A DNA stretch of 64,000 nucleotides from Sipunculus nudus. Its lineage: Eukaryota > Annelida > Sipuncula > Golfingiida > Sipunculidae. Every line of letters starts with the position of its first letter. The first letter of the stretch is position 1. Of this stretch, positions 1 through 12,900 are shown one piece after another. Position numbers and translations under genes: made by a program. The notes beneath the pieces are model-generated. The model made no database searches, was not told where the DNA came from, and saw only the letters and a program-made list of their open reading frames with translations. The DNA lies in contig CM049311.1 in NCBI GenBank assembly GCA_026874595.1, forward strand, positions 38,896,676 through 38,960,675, read 5' to 3'.

Positions 1-129
1 TGTAGGGCTAGGGTTGGGGTTATATAATATCGGATATACCGAACAGGGTAAACAACATGTCGGTTTGTGTTATGTCTCAAGGGAGACGCTTACAACAAAA
101 GGTCTCAGCCATGCCACTTCATTATGACT

Positions 130-150
130 GGGGGGGGGGGGGGGGGGGGG
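130..150. repeat. Poly-G tract (about 21 G)
   Basis: Uninterrupted G run on the plus strand. The rest of 1-453 holds no gene, repeat family or splice-site pair that I can support. Runs this long are often miscounted in assembly, and they can form G-quadruplexes. Confidence 0.9.
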
Positions 151-453
151 AGGCAGGGAGACATGCCTCCTTATTTTTAAGGAGACCTTTTTGTGAGAAA
201 TTTGCTCATCATTCCCCTTCACATATTTCTTTCCTCAATAATACTTCAGTTATGTAATTCATATTATGAAAATTTATTATGACACATATTTTACCCGAAC
301 TATCCCCCCCACCCCATTTCCCAGCTCACACATTCTCTGAACAAACATGGCCCATGAGTGTTGTATGAGTCCCGGTTGCATCATTTCAGGTCTCAGCATA
401 TTAAGCCCGCTCCAAATTCATGCAAATAATTGACCATAGTCTTCATCTAGTGT

Positions 454-573
454 TACGGTGGCTCGTACAGGACATGCACAAAATTATTTTTATCTCGTTC
501 CCACGAGATAGTATCTCGTTCTCACGCGTTAGTATCTCGTGGCCACGCGATAATTATCTTACGAGCCACCGTA
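454..573. mobile_element. 120-bp MITE with nested palindromes
   Basis: The ends are perfect inverted repeats: TACGGTGGCTCGTA at 454-467 and TACGAGCCACCGTA at 560-573. Between them, three 21-bp-spaced units starting at 491, 512 and 533 all begin TATCTCGT and are themselves near-palindromes; the first is TATCTCGTTCCCACGAGATA. There is no coding capacity. This is a miniature inverted-repeat element of unassigned superfamily, and I see no convincing target duplication longer than 2 bp. Confidence 0.75.
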
Positions 574-781
574 GTCATCAGCTATCCTAGCTTTTCCGTA
601 CTGCAGTGTACTTGATAGCGCAAATAAGGGGAAAATTTGTTTCTACAAGATCCAAAATATGTGACTCCCTACATATTTTGGTGCGAAGGGATATACGTTT
701 ATTACATAACCCACTTTTCTAATTCCAATAAGGCTTCATGAGTATACAGATGTAAAACTACAGTAACACACATACAAACAC

Positions 782-888
782 ATATATATATATATGTGTG
801 TGTGTGTGTGTATTTGTGTGTGTAGTGGAACCCTACAATAACGACCACCTTGAGGACTGAGCAAAATGGTACTGTATATATATATATG

Positions 889-967
<79 letters not shown>
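782..967. repeat. Compound microsatellite (AT)n-(GT)n ... (TA)n-(GA)n
   Basis: An AT/GT tract occupies about 782-822. It is followed by unique sequence, then by (TA)n up to about 935 and (GA)n to about 967. The sequence is non-coding. Confidence 0.95.
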
Positions 968-972
<5 letters not shown>

Positions 973-1264
973 ATATTAGGGTGACAGGAGGTTTAATTGA
1001 TATACAGGCAATAAAACCTGTCCATTATCTGGCTATAAAGACATTTGAGTGGGAGTGCACTGGTTGTTTTTGGCGCAGTGTGACACTAGAAAACTAGCGC
1101 CTTGTCAATAGACTGATGGCGTAAGAAGCTAAAGAAAAGCGTCATAGTCGCTTAATTTAGATCTGCAAACATGATAAGTGGACCAGTTGATTACTATTAA
1201 CATGAAGCGGCCCTGCGGGGTTGTGTGTTGATGAGTGACTTCTTTGTGACTCCAGATCCATTAA

Positions 1265-1616
1265 GCCGCGTGTCCACTTGTACGGATGCGGTTCGTGTGC
1301 GGTGCGGATTCGTATGCGGATATTTTATGTGTGTGTGTCCGTTAGATACGTTTGTCAGTTCGGTTTTTTTTTTTTTGTTTTTTTTTTTTGTTTTTTTTTT
1401 GGTCTTACACTCTCTTTCCCCTGTACAAAATGGCACGTTTCCGCATACCAATCCGCATGCGTTTGCGTACCCGCGACTACATGGTCCGGTTTTCAAAAAA
1501 TGTATCCGTTTCCGCACGCCACACGCACTCCGCACCGTGTGAGTGGACACACTCCTTCTTTTTTCCATATGCCCTATTTAAAACGCATATTGAAAAATTT
1601 GTAGTGGACACGCAGC
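1265..1616. mobile_element. piggyBac-type MITE (352 bp, TTAA target duplication)
   Basis: TTAA sits at both edges (1261-1264 and 1617-1620). Just inside are inverted repeats: GCCGCGTGTCCACT on the left pairs with AGTGGACACGCAGC on the right, with one mismatch. Internal segments rich in TGCGG/CCGCA also form imperfect inverted repeats. A T-rich block lies at about 1362-1402. TTAA duplication is the hallmark of piggyBac-like transposons, so a non-autonomous copy is inferred. The open frames across it on both strands arise from its inverted-repeat, low-complexity make-up and are not genes. Confidence 0.75.
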
Positions 1617-2211
1617 TTAAGTCTGCTTTATAGACTCTAAGATTATCCACTCAACATTGGAGAGTCTGCCGGATGTGACGTCATGGTGTTTTTCGTGCGT
1701 TATCGCGGGTTTTTCATTTCAGCTGACGAGTTATAGCACAGGTTCATTTCTTTTAAATCACTGTTATCCTCTCATCATTTAGTTTCTCCCCTGGGAAACT
1801 TAAAGGCATATCAAGAGGATATAAAGATGGATCTTCTGAGAAGAATATGATTTTCACCAAAGCCAAGACACACATGCACTTCAGTAAAAATTGTATTAGG
1901 GGAAACGTGCATGGAGGATTTCGTGAAGAAAGCAACTCACATTACATATTTGTAATGAAAAATCCAGTTTTGTGCACTTTTTGAATCTCATTCAGACGAA
2001 TATTAATAAAGAAATAATCATTAATTACATACACTAGTAATTTAGTTTCTTTAGTTTGGACAGGTGCGCGCGACTTCGGGTGTCCGTTTAATAACATGAA
2101 AAGTTATATATATAGTTAATTATTTTTAAGTAGTTTTAATACTTGAGCAAGCTGTCTTCATTTATTTGGTACGTACAATGTTTTACTTAATATCTCATCG
2201 ATCTAAATACG

Positions 2212-2214
<3 letters not shown>

Positions 2215-2280
<66 letters not shown>

Positions 2281-2281
2281 G
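2215..2281. repeat. (GA)n/(GACA)n microsatellite
   Basis: A pure GA run is followed by GACA units. The open frames reading through it (Arg-Glu repeats on one strand, Ser-Leu on the other) are artefacts. Confidence 0.95.
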
Positions 2282-2377
2282 CAAAGACTGGCATCAGACC
2301 GCTAGCGAGAAAATGCGATTTCGTGCAAAGGGTATGAAGGAAGACAGAAGGACATACATAGGTGGTAGGAATCGGTT

Positions 2378-2480
2378 GTAGAATCATATTGATGATTGAA
2401 AGATAACAAACGATCGATGATCGATTATTAATCGATTATTTTAAGAACTACCTATACTACCCTGTAATATGCTGTATAGA
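2378..2480. repeat. Dispersed repeat, related copy at about 56335-56420
   Basis: The ATCGAT-rich stretch (TGATTGAAAGATAACAAACG followed by several ATCGATTA motifs and TTATTTTA) recurs in diverged form near 56340. A related piece with CGACCAATCATCGAT lies near 2752-2768 and another near 57740. This is probably part of a DNA transposon family, but no ends can be fixed here. Confidence 0.5.
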
Positions 2481-2929
2481 TATATGGTGTATACATAATA
2501 CTGACCGAGTGAATTCAGTTAAACTTGTACATCACGCTGAAAGGTCATCGTAATGGTAAGGTTGTTGCCATTTATTCGTTGCACACGGTTGAGTTTTAAT
2601 GCTGTTCGCTGTTTTATGCCCCGACTTCCTTATATCTCTGACAGAATAAGAATATTTTATTTGTATAATACTTCTACTTTGGATGTTCCTACACAATCCC
2701 TTGTGATCGATTATGCAAAACTGCAATCGATTTATTTGATTATAAAAAGAAAACGACCAATCATCGATATAATCAATTACATACATATTTCTCACAGCTC
2801 ATGATTGTTAAATATTTGGATTTGAGATCTATCTTGCTGAAAAAAATACAAAATATAGGAACTGAAATATCTTATATAAAATATTTATAATATATTTAGG
2901 TGTGCGATATTTCCGTGCCAGAAGGCCTG

Positions 2930-3296
2930 ATTCATAATTCTGCGAGGGATCGAGTTTGTATGATCGCCAGACTGCGCGCGAGCCAGTTCATTAAGCATTA
3001 AGTTGTGCCAGGAAATTTCTAGGAACAATGATTGACAGTTCTCTAAAGAGCCAGTCATGTGACGTGTGACCTAATGCGGCTGCGCACTACGTAACAACAG
3101 TAGCAACACTTGGATGCCTGGCACACGCTCCGCTGGACGCTGTCTTGCGTACAACTCAACACAGACGATATTAAGTCGGAGACACCTGCACACACGTGAT
3201 ATTGGATAGATAAATTATGCCTCTGAGTACACAGAACGTACCAAGTGCACCGAGGAAACCGAATAACCCATTCATGATCGGATACACCAAGTCATG
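2930..3296 (+). promoter_or_regulatory. Candidate promoter and first exon of the TULP4-like gene
   Basis: This is the most CpG-rich few hundred bases in the window (GCGCGC, GCGGCTGCGC, CGCTGGACGC, CGGAG), set in AT-rich surroundings. It contains a CRE-like TGACGTG near 3060 and an E-box CACGTG at 3193-3198. It ends at a strong 5' splice site, ATG|GTGAGT, with the intron starting at 3297. The strand and position fit a first exon lying upstream of the coding exon at 58825. The link to that exon is inference, because no transcript evidence can be read here. It could instead be the first exon of an unrelated transcript. Confidence 0.45.
3217..3296 (+). CDS. Short open frame in candidate exon 1 (possible upstream ORF)
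   Basis: The ATG at 3217 opens a frame of 26 codons plus two bases that runs straight into the GTGAGT donor at 3297. The encoded residues begin MPLSTQNVPSAPRKPNN and resemble no domain I recognise. If this exon is spliced directly to 58811, the codon across the junction reads TGC and the next codon is TGA. The frame would then stop about ten bases before the TULP4 start codon, which is the arrangement of a 27-codon upstream ORF. If other exons lie between, it could be a true N-terminal coding exon of another isoform or gene. Unrecognised; modest confidence that it is translated. Confidence 0.3.
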
Positions 3297-3302
3297 GTGA
3301 GT

Positions 3303-5080
3303 GCAACGAAGCGGCGCTTATCAGCTTGTGCCTCTCAGTTGTCAATCCTTGTCGATTTCCTCATGCCGTGTCCCCGCCCACTTTGTCAGCCGGTTCTAGC
3401 TGTCCATACAGTGAGGGTGATACGACCACAGCAGAGCATGTAAACAAACATTTACATGTGCGTCGTCCACGTGCACGAGGAGAGCGTTTATTTAATATGA
3501 AGTGGTTGCTTTTTGAATGGGTATCTTGAGCTGTGAACTGAAGGGTAGGCCCTATTGGGTTATAACAAGGTGAAATAGGGTTTCGTGGTATCCCATGGGC
3601 CAGACTTCATTGAACTGAAAATTGCAATACTGTGTATTCATAGTTAGGTATTTATGATGTAATTGTAAATATGCAGTAACATCCAGGGTTAGATTTTATT
3701 TAAAGTTCTACAGAAGGGGAAACAAACCCGACACTGACACTTTGACGTTGTTGTTATATTGAATATTCTTAGATGTACATACTTATTTATATTGATATGT
3801 ATATTTTAGAATTAATAACATTTAAACCTAGTATTTTTAAAGAGACTACAAATAATGAAGGAAAACATCTAGTATTTTCATGTAGTATTTACTTAAATGC
3901 AAAACACATCAAGAGTAGCCAATAAGGAAATTGTAAAAAATATCAGTTCTTTAATTGGTACAAATATGTAATTTTTACTTTTGGTTGAATTAACCATAAC
4001 AATTTCACTATATCAAAATCTTGTCATTAGTAAAAAATGGCTTTTCTTCCCCTTTGCACAGTGCACATTAAATGACAAACTGATAAAAATGCCTATTTTA
4101 TTATAAAGCAATCAGATGTGACATATATGTTTGGCTGTGGTCAAACACTATGTACAAACTGAGACTCTATGGACATGAAGGTATTTTAAGGGTAATGGAA
4201 TTGCAAGAAACTGAATAAATTTTGTCTGTTTGATTGGCAATGATTCCATGTTCCCTCATCCCTCCATTCTCCCTTGATTAGTTTAAGGTAACTTTTCTCC
4301 TGCCGTACCAGTATTTTTTTGTGATTTCTGGGTTAAGGTGCATGTCTGCTTGTATCAATGTGTGGACATGGATTACTTTTTGTGTGTGTCCAGTTATGGG
4401 TTTGTCAGTGCGGTGTTTTTGCTTGTTCCAACCACAGGTGCTTGAGTTGCTATTAGTGTAGATTTCAGTTAAATTTGTTACTTTTCTGGGTAATTTCTTT
4501 ATAACTATTATTATCTGACATTTTCCTAGCATTTTCAATCTGTATGGTCCATCTCTTTATTATTTACTTTTAGAACCAATACATTCTTTGATAGCTTTGT
4601 GCAGGTAATAACAGTGCTGTTAGCCAGGGCTTGCTGAAGTGTGCATGGCTGCAGGACTGGCCTGTTTCAATCAGTACCTCACAATCTGTGATGTAAATAA
4701 TACCCTGGAGCCAGCCTACTTCAATCTGTAGCAGCCCTGTGATGTTAATATTACCGCAGAACATGCCATATTTCTTGTGTAACCACAGGATCTGTTGTTA
4801 GACTATTTGTCATTCTGTTTAATTTCACACTGAATTGGAGAATGTGGTGATACATCAAGCATATTCACCTAGAAACCCCATTCTCAGCCGTGAGTGCCAA
4901 GTGGTATGATTTTATACATGGAGAAGAGTTTTAACAATCAACCGTACTTCCTCAGCATTCCCAACTCACACATTCTATTCAGTAAAACTTTCATTGCCAT
5001 ATTCTTGAGCAAGAAATTTCTCTTCTAGCATGGATTGAGGAAAACAATGTTGGTTTTCATCCCTTTCAGTTAGACCCGAG
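3303..5080. other. AT-rich intronic sequence, no feature
   Basis: I see no exon, intact transposon or array here. Short open frames lack splice context or recognisable residues. Confidence 0.6.
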
Positions 5081-5394
5081 TTAATCCCAGGAAACCCAGG
5101 CAGGGTAAAATAGGTTTTTACTCCTAATTCCAATTGATTAAGAGTTATGTGCACTGCCTATAGCCAAACATGAGTAAAATTGTCTGAGATGAATGGCTCC
5201 TATTAGACAGGAGTGATGTGATAAGACCCACTTGGCTTGCCACCAATATTCACAAAATGTGTGTAAAACGTCTACTGACCAATCAGATAGAAGCTTATTA
5301 AAAAGGCAGTAAACATGGGAACAGACTTGGGGTAAAAAAATTGGGCAAAATCCTCTGTACATCCAAGTAAGCCTGGGTAAAATACTGTGATACC

Positions 5395-6540
5395 CAGGTT
5401 TGACCCACTGGGTTGGGCAAAATAGGTTTTACCCAGGTCAAATGCAAACCATGAGCAAGACTGTTTTCAAAGCTTGGTGCTCTGACTAATCCAGGTCAAA
5501 TGCTAACCCTGGGCTAGACTGTCTTCTATGGTGGGACCCCTGACTAACCTTGGTCAAATGTGAACCCTGACTAAACCAGGTCAAATGTGAACCCTGAGCT
5601 TGACTGTCTCCCATGCTGGGACCCCTGACTAATCCAGGTCAAATGCTAACCCTGAGCTAGACTGTCTTCCATGCTGGGACCCCTGACTAACCCAGGTCAA
5701 ATACAAACCCTGAGCTAGACTGCCTTCCATGCTGGGACCCCTGACTAACCCAGGTCAAATGCTAACCCTGAGCTAGACTGTCTTCCATGCTGGGACCCCT
5801 GACTAACCCAGGTCAAATGCGAACCCTGAACTAGACTCTCTACCCTGCTTGGACCCCTGCCTAACCCAGGTCAAATGCTATCCCTGGGCTAGACTGTCTT
5901 CTACGGTGGGACCCCTGACTAACCAAGGTCAAATGTGAACCCTGAGCAAGACTGTCTTCCATGGTGGGACCCTTGACTAACCCAGGTCAAATGCGAACCC
6001 TGAGCTAGACTGTCTTCCATGCTGGGACCCCTGACTAACCCAGGTCAAATGCTAACCCTGAGCTAGACTGTCTTCCATGCTGGGATCCATGACTAATCCA
6101 GGTCAAATACAAACCCTGAGCTAGACTGTCTTCCATGGTGGGACCCCTGACTAACCCGGTCAAATGCGAACCCTGAGCTAGACTGTCTTCTATGGTGGGA
6201 CCCCTGACTAAGCCAGGTCAAATGCTAACCCTGAGCTAGACTGTCTTCCATGCTGGGACCCCTGACTAACCTTGGTCAAATGCGAACCCTGACTAAACCA
6301 GGTCAAATGTGAACCCTGAGCTAGACTGTCTTCCATGGTGGGACCCCTGTCTAACCCAGGTCAAATGCAAACCATGAGCTAGACTGTCTTCCATGGTGGG
6401 ACCCCTGACTAACCCAGGTCAAATGTGAACCCTGAGCTACTTCCATGGTGGGACCCCAGGTCAAATGAGAACCCTGAGGTAGACTGTCTTACATGATGGG
6501 ACCCCTGACTAACCCAAGTCAAATGTGAACCATGAGCTAG
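5395..6540. repeat. 58-bp minisatellite, about 20 copies
   Basis: The unit reads approximately CCCAGGTCAAATGCTAACCC, then TGAGCTAGACTGTCTTCCAT, then GCTGGGACCCCTGACTAA. Copies differ by scattered substitutions (GCTAACCC/GCGAACCC/TGTGAACCC, and CTGGGACC/GTGGGACC), and a few are shortened, for example around 5575 and 6430. The segment at about 5085-5440 just before it shares the GGTAAAATAGGTTTTAC motif twice and may be the source sequence. It is non-coding. Confidence 0.9.
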
Positions 6541-6544
6541 TCAG

Positions 6545-8210
6545 CGAGATGAGAATGGTATGGTCAGTGATAGCAGACTACAATAAAACCTGTATACTCT
6601 TACCATTAACTTTTTGCCTCATAAGTGAAGAAATTATATCAAAAGGCTTTTCCTTATATCCACAAATCCCCCCCCCTTACAACTTATCATATTCATTTCC
6701 CCTATTCCCCCTCCCCCCCCCCCCCCCAGACACCTTTAAATTTTGGTTTGTGTCTGATGACTGTAAGAGCCATTATTTCCAGCGATGTGGTTTGGAAAGA
6801 AAGGTCTTTCAGTAGCCTGGACATTCATCTTAAAATGCATAATAATGAAGAGATGATCAGCCAGTGTAAGGTTTGCTCTATCATTATCAGTGATGAGAAT
6901 GGCTTATTGTAATGTGATCAGGGCTCTAGGAGTGGTCAGTGTGTGATAGGCATGATCAGTGTGTCACTGTTTATCCCATTCCATGAATTAATGAGGCCAG
7001 GGTGCCTTACAGAGAAGGCTACCAAACTTGCACATAATACATGCAGGGTGATTGGGTCAAGGAATCTTTGTAACAGGTTTTGATTGGTTGTTGGCAGTAC
7101 TTATTACCATAAAATTTATAAATCATCAGCCTATAAAGCTGCTGCAGTGGAGTCAAAAGACATTAAACAAATTGCAGGCAAAGTGGAAAAAAATTAAGTT
7201 TGAATCAAATATTTCATTCTCTATCACCAAAGCCGTAGTTATACTTTCCTGTCATTGCCTATATCAGAAAAAAAATTGGGAAAGTTTTTTACCCTAAAAA
7301 AGAAAATGTGAACAGTATCCCTAAATGAAACAGATTTGTCACAAAATATTATCACATTTTCAAATAAAAAAATAATACAAATATTTGGCACATCAGAGAA
7401 CATTTGACCACTTTGTTATTATTGGTTAAGGCCTGAAGTTACAACTGCTGTTACCAATGGGTGTACCCTAACAATGCAATGGTTGATTTATACATTATTA
7501 AGTGTGTGTTATTTTGTGTTGTAGGGTTATGACATCCCATCACGAAAGAACCAATAGCAATAAACCTGGTCATTGTGTTCCAGTTGTATGGTTTAAATCG
7601 CATTACTGTCTTATGTAAAATTGTCAGTCCTTTATAGCAGACCCACCTCTTGACTGTATTTTTTCTCAGAGGTATACAGTATGGTATGGCTTGGCAATTT
7701 TCTTTTATTGTGACCCTGTTTCTGTTTCTCTGCGATACACCCATAAGCAAGGAATTTATGGCTTTTCATCGAAGAATATACAGTCTTTGTTTTTTTTTAC
7801 AATTACAAAGAAAAAAATATTTCATGTATTACATTTCATGGCAAAGGTAGCTTTTTATTTACTTTTATATAAAGGAACAAATCACTGTGTTAGGATGCAG
7901 CCTACAAACTTCTGACAGAGATAGAAAAAAGATTATGTTATACCATCCACCAAAGTTAAGCAGTATTTAGGTTTTCTACCAAATAAACAATTACTGATTT
8001 GTTTCATGCTCTCTGCAAAGGCAAGTTTAGTTTCACATTAAGAGCAGTTGCCTTGATATTTCAAATTTAGTATTTTACTGAACATGCAAAAAGAATATTG
8101 ATACATGTTGGATTATCCTACAAGATAATTTTTTTAGGGCATATCATCTAACTTTACCTGGAAGCTGTAATATTTGCTGTAAGACCAACAGAACACCAGG
8201 TAAGTCCAAC
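6545..8210. other. Intronic sequence with a C-rich tract
   Basis: Homopolymeric C/T stretches lie at about 6666-6675 and 6700-6728. Otherwise this is AT-rich sequence with no supportable gene. Confidence 0.6.
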
Positions 8211-8213
8211 AAC

Positions 8214-8592
8214 TTTTTTTATATGCCCGACATATGACGGGAGTATTATGGTATACCTGATGACTTACTGTGGCTTTGATGGATTTTCATCAAAATCACC
8301 ATAACTACTAACCAACACATTATCTCACCTGAGTTCGATTATGGGCAACATCCACGCATATTTAATTAGGTCACTGGTCACTTGGCTACTTTATGGTGTT
8401 GCCACGATAACTTACAAAGAATATAGAAGATTTTGATCAAATTCATCAGAAATGTAAAAAAAATGATATATATTTACCAATAGAGTTTCTCACCTGAATT
8501 ACCTTCTCATCAAAATTCAGGCATATTTAATGAGGTCAGAGGTCACCAGATACAGGAATGGCATATTATGCAAGTTTGCGGTGCTCTTGTTT
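8214..8592 (+). mobile_element. Helentron-like non-autonomous element (short)
   Basis: It begins with a T-run and ATATGCCCG, then CATATGACGGG forming a CCCG/CGGG hairpin. It ends GCGGTGCTCTTGTTT. The same style of end (CTTGTTT after a short hairpin) closes the larger elements at 9847-14535 and 30641-33017. Related body sequence (TGATGGATTTTCATCAAAATC-like) recurs at about 26150-26390. The superfamily call rests on general structure and is tentative. Confidence 0.5.
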
Positions 8593-9846
8593 AAATATTT
8601 TTGTTGTTGGAGGTAACTGCCTCCATTTATTTTAATGCTAGTTCAATTCTAAGTATATGTACATCTGCAGAATCCCATTCTGGTGTTGGAATACATGACA
8701 GGATAGTATCGCACTCTTCCTCTCATCTATACTCTAGTTTTTACCAGGCCTGGTGACAACTGCACCTGCAGGCTCTGATTGTGTAATTGCTAGGTCATAA
8801 CACCAAAAAGACACACTTGCTTGTGAGTGAAACACTGCCTTTTCATATGTCCATCACTAGACCCCAATGCCCTGGATATGTATTCGACTGACTCATGTCC
8901 TTGGTATTTTTTTACCATAAATAACACCAATAACACAATCATATTAAAGAAGCTAATTAACATGAATAAAAATGCTGCCTTTAGATTAACCTCTTCTAAA
9001 ATTTGAACTGATAGGGCATATGAAAGAATTGATTCTCTTAGTTTAATTTGTCATTTTTTGTTGATTTTTAAAGATTAACTATGATAATATTAGTTAACTA
9101 TGATAATAATTTAACATTTTGTATAAAATATGGTGGTTGCCTTTAAGTTGAGCAAAGACTGCCACCTTCAGTTCCTAACTCTGATTAAAATTGTTTGTAC
9201 AAGGGTGACAGAAGATTTATAAGATGAGTATGAGTATAAAAAATTGTTATAACCCCAGTTCTGTGAGATGCATTTATAAATAACCATTCTACTCATTGAA
9301 GCAGGGAAGAAGTTAGTTTATTACCTTAATATTTTGCAATTTCTATTTCTTCTTAATTAGAAGCAGTGCTTCCTATAGATCAGTAAAGTTGTGGTTAGTT
9401 CCTAGGATGTACAGCTATACCATGTCTCATCTCATAATGATAGCATCTCACCTAAATCAGAGAGCAAGATATTGTAATAAATAATGGCTCTCATAAATAG
9501 AATTCTCAGGAAATTAAGAAAAAAAATGGATCAGTAGGAAATGAGAATTCTGGTAGTGAGAAAAAGAAGGAACAAGATTTTGCCTGTATGTATATGAGTG
9601 GGGAGAGATGATCTTGTGATAACATTAAAACAGTCCCCTACACATGCTCTCAGTCAAACTGACTAGGCCTCTAAGTTGCTGATTATTTTCCCATATTCCT
9701 GCACTTCTAGGAAAAAAATTGCTCTTCATAACTCAAGACGAGAGCTTCTTGAGAGAAATATTGTTTAAGTTGATCTTGCCTGTGAAGCCAGTTCTTAACA
9801 AAGCCAGTTTAAAACATGGACATTTGTATTTACATGAAGATGTGCC
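8593..9846. other. AT-rich intronic sequence, no feature
   Basis: No gene or repeat boundary could be supported. Confidence 0.6.
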
Positions 9847-9944
9847 TTTTTAGTTCACTCTGTGAACTTATATGCCATGGCGCAGCATCCGCCGTCCACT
9901 GTCCACTGTCAACCGTCCACTGTCCACCGTCTGTTACCAAATAT

Positions 9945-12900
9945 CTCAACAGCCACAGCAGCTACCTTCATGAAACTTTGCAGAATTACTGACCATGGGA
10001 TGGACATGCAAAAATAAGCTTTTGGTGGTGCCACCTATGTTGACCTACTTTCTGCGGGACGAAATGGTCTTTTCAACTTCTTTCAAGATAAATCATAAAG
10101 TATTGATATTTTGGCCTTCATATCATAGTCAACAGTTCCTTATAGGAAGGGGAATAATTTGAGTATAAATTCAGTCAAGTCATATTCAAGATGGCGGCTC
10201 TACGGAACTTCAAATTCTGTCGATTGCAAAATATGACAGCTTGATGTGTTTCTATACATGATTTATTGTCTGTTACCAAATATTTTAGGAACTGCTGCAG
10301 CCTTCATTTTCAAATTTCACAGGAATATTGATCATGTGACTGCTTAATGATTTTGACCTCCAGGTGGTGCCACCTGTGTTGACCTACTTTCTGCGGTACA
10401 AAATGGTCTTTTCCACTTCTTCCAACATAAGTCACAAAGTATTGATATTTTGGCCTTCATATCATAGTCAACAGTTCCTTAGAGGAAAGGGAATAATTTG
10501 AGTATAAATTCATCCAAGTCATTTTCAAGATGGCATCTCTACGGAACTTCAAATTCTGTCGATCGCAAAATATGACAGCTTGATGTGTTTCTATACCTGA
10601 TGTATTGTCTGTTACCAAATATCTTAGGAACTGCTGCAGCCTTCAGTTTCAAATTTCATAGGAATATTGATCATGTGACTGCTTAATGATTTTGACCTCC
10701 AGGTGGTGCCACCTGTGTTGACCTACTTTCTGCGGGACAAAATGGTCTTTTCAACTTCTTTCAAGATAAGTCATAAAGTATTGATATTTTGGCCTTCATA
10801 TCATAGTCAACAGTTCCTTATAGGAAGGGGAATAATTTGAGTATAAATTCAGTCAAGTTGTTTTTAAGATGGCGTCTCTACGGAACTTCAAATTCTGTTG
10901 ATCGCAAAATATGACAGCTTGATGTGTTTCTATACATGATTTATTGTCTGTTACCAAATATCTTAGGAACTGCTGCAGCCTTCAGTTTCAAATTTCACAG
11001 GAATATTGATCATGTGACTGCTAAATGATTTTGACCTCCAGGTGGTGCCACCTGTGTTGACCTTCTTTCTGCTGGACAAAATGGTATTTTCCACTTCTTC
11101 CAAGATAAGTCCCAAAGTATTGATATTTTGGCATTCATATCATAGTCAACAGTTCCTTAGAGGAAAGGGAATAATTTGAGTATAAATTCAGTCAAGTCAT
11201 TTTTAAGATGGCGTCTCTATGTAACTTCAGATTCTGTCGATTGCAAAATATGACAGCTTGATGTGTTTCTAAACATGATGTATTGTCTGTTACCAAATAT
11301 TTTAGGAACTGCTGCAGCCTTCAGTTTCAAATTTCACAGGAATATTGATCATGTGACTGCTAAATGATTTTGACCTGCCAGTGGCGCCACCTGTGTTGAC
11401 CTACTTTCTGCGGGACAAAATGGTCTTTTCCACTTCTTCCAACATAAGTCACAAAGTATTGATATTTTGGCCTTCATATCATAGTCAACAGTTCCTTAGA
11501 GGAAAGGGAATAATTTGAGTATAAATTCATCCAAGTCATTTTCAAGATGGCATCCCTACGGAACTTCAAATTCTGTCGATCGCAAAATATGACAGCTTGA
11601 TGTGTTTCTATACAGGATTTATTGTCTGTTACCAAATATCTTAGGAACTGCTGCAGCCTTCAGTTTCAAATTTCATAGGAATATTGATCATGTGACTGCT
11701 TAATGATTTTGACCTCCAGGTGGCTCCACCTGTGTTGACCTACTTTCTGCGGGACGAAATGGTCTTTTCAACTTCTTCGAAGATAAGTTACAAAGTATTG
11801 ATATTTTGGCCTTCATATCATAGTCAACAGTTCCTTAGGGGAAGAGGAATAATTTGAGTATAAATTCAGTCAAGTCATTTCAAGATGGCGTCTCTACGTA
11901 ACTTCAGATTCTGTCGATCGCAAAATATGACAGCTTGATGTGTTTCTAAACATGATGTAATGCTGTTACCAAATATCTTAGGAACTGCTGCAGCCTTCAG
12001 TTTCAAATTTCATAGGAATATTGATCATCTGACTGCTTAATGATTTTGACCCCAAGGTGACCCCACCTGTGTTGACCTACTTTCTGCGTGAAAAAATGGT
12101 CTTTTCCACTTCTTCCAAGATAAGTCACAAAGTATTAATATTTTGGCCTTCATATCATAGTCAACAGTTCCTTAGAGGAAGGGGAATAATTTGAGTATAA
12201 ATTAAGTCAAGTCGTTTCAAGATGGCATCTCTACAGAACTTCAAATTCTGTGGATCGCAAAATATGACAGCTTGATGTGTTTCTATACATGATGTATTGT
12301 CTATTACCAAATATCTTAGGAACTGCTGCAGCCTTCAGTTTCAATTTTCATAGGAATATTGATCATGTGACTGCTTAATGATTTTCACCTCCAGATGGCC
12401 CCACCTGTGTTGACCTACTTTCTGCGTGAAAAAATGGTCTTTTCCACTTCTTCCAAGATAAGTCACAAAGTATTAATATTTTGGCCTTCAAATCATAGTC
12501 AGCAGTTCCTTAGAGGTAGTGGAATAATTTACGTGTAAATTCAGTCAAATTATTTTCAAGATGGCATCTCTACAGAACTTCAAATTGTGTGGGTTGCAAA
12601 ATTTAGCAACTTGATGTGTTTCCATACAGGATGTATTGTCTGTTACCAAATATTTTAGGAACTGCTGCAGCCTTCAGTTTCAAATTTCACAGGAATATTG
12701 ATCATGTGACTGCTAAATGATTTTGACCTCCAGGTGGTGCCACCTGTGTTGACCTACTTTCTGTGGGACAAAATGGTCCTTTCCACTTCTTCCAAGATAA
12801 GTCATAAAGTAACAATATTTTGGCCTTCATATTATAGTCAACAGTTCCTTAGAGGAAGTGAAATAATTTGAGTATAAATTCAGTCAATTCATTTTCAAGA

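Noticed and set aside
1197-1633. Overlapping open frames of 93-123 codons on both strands
   Set aside because: They cover the TTAA-flanked MITE and its T-rich core and show low-complexity Lys or Phe tracts.
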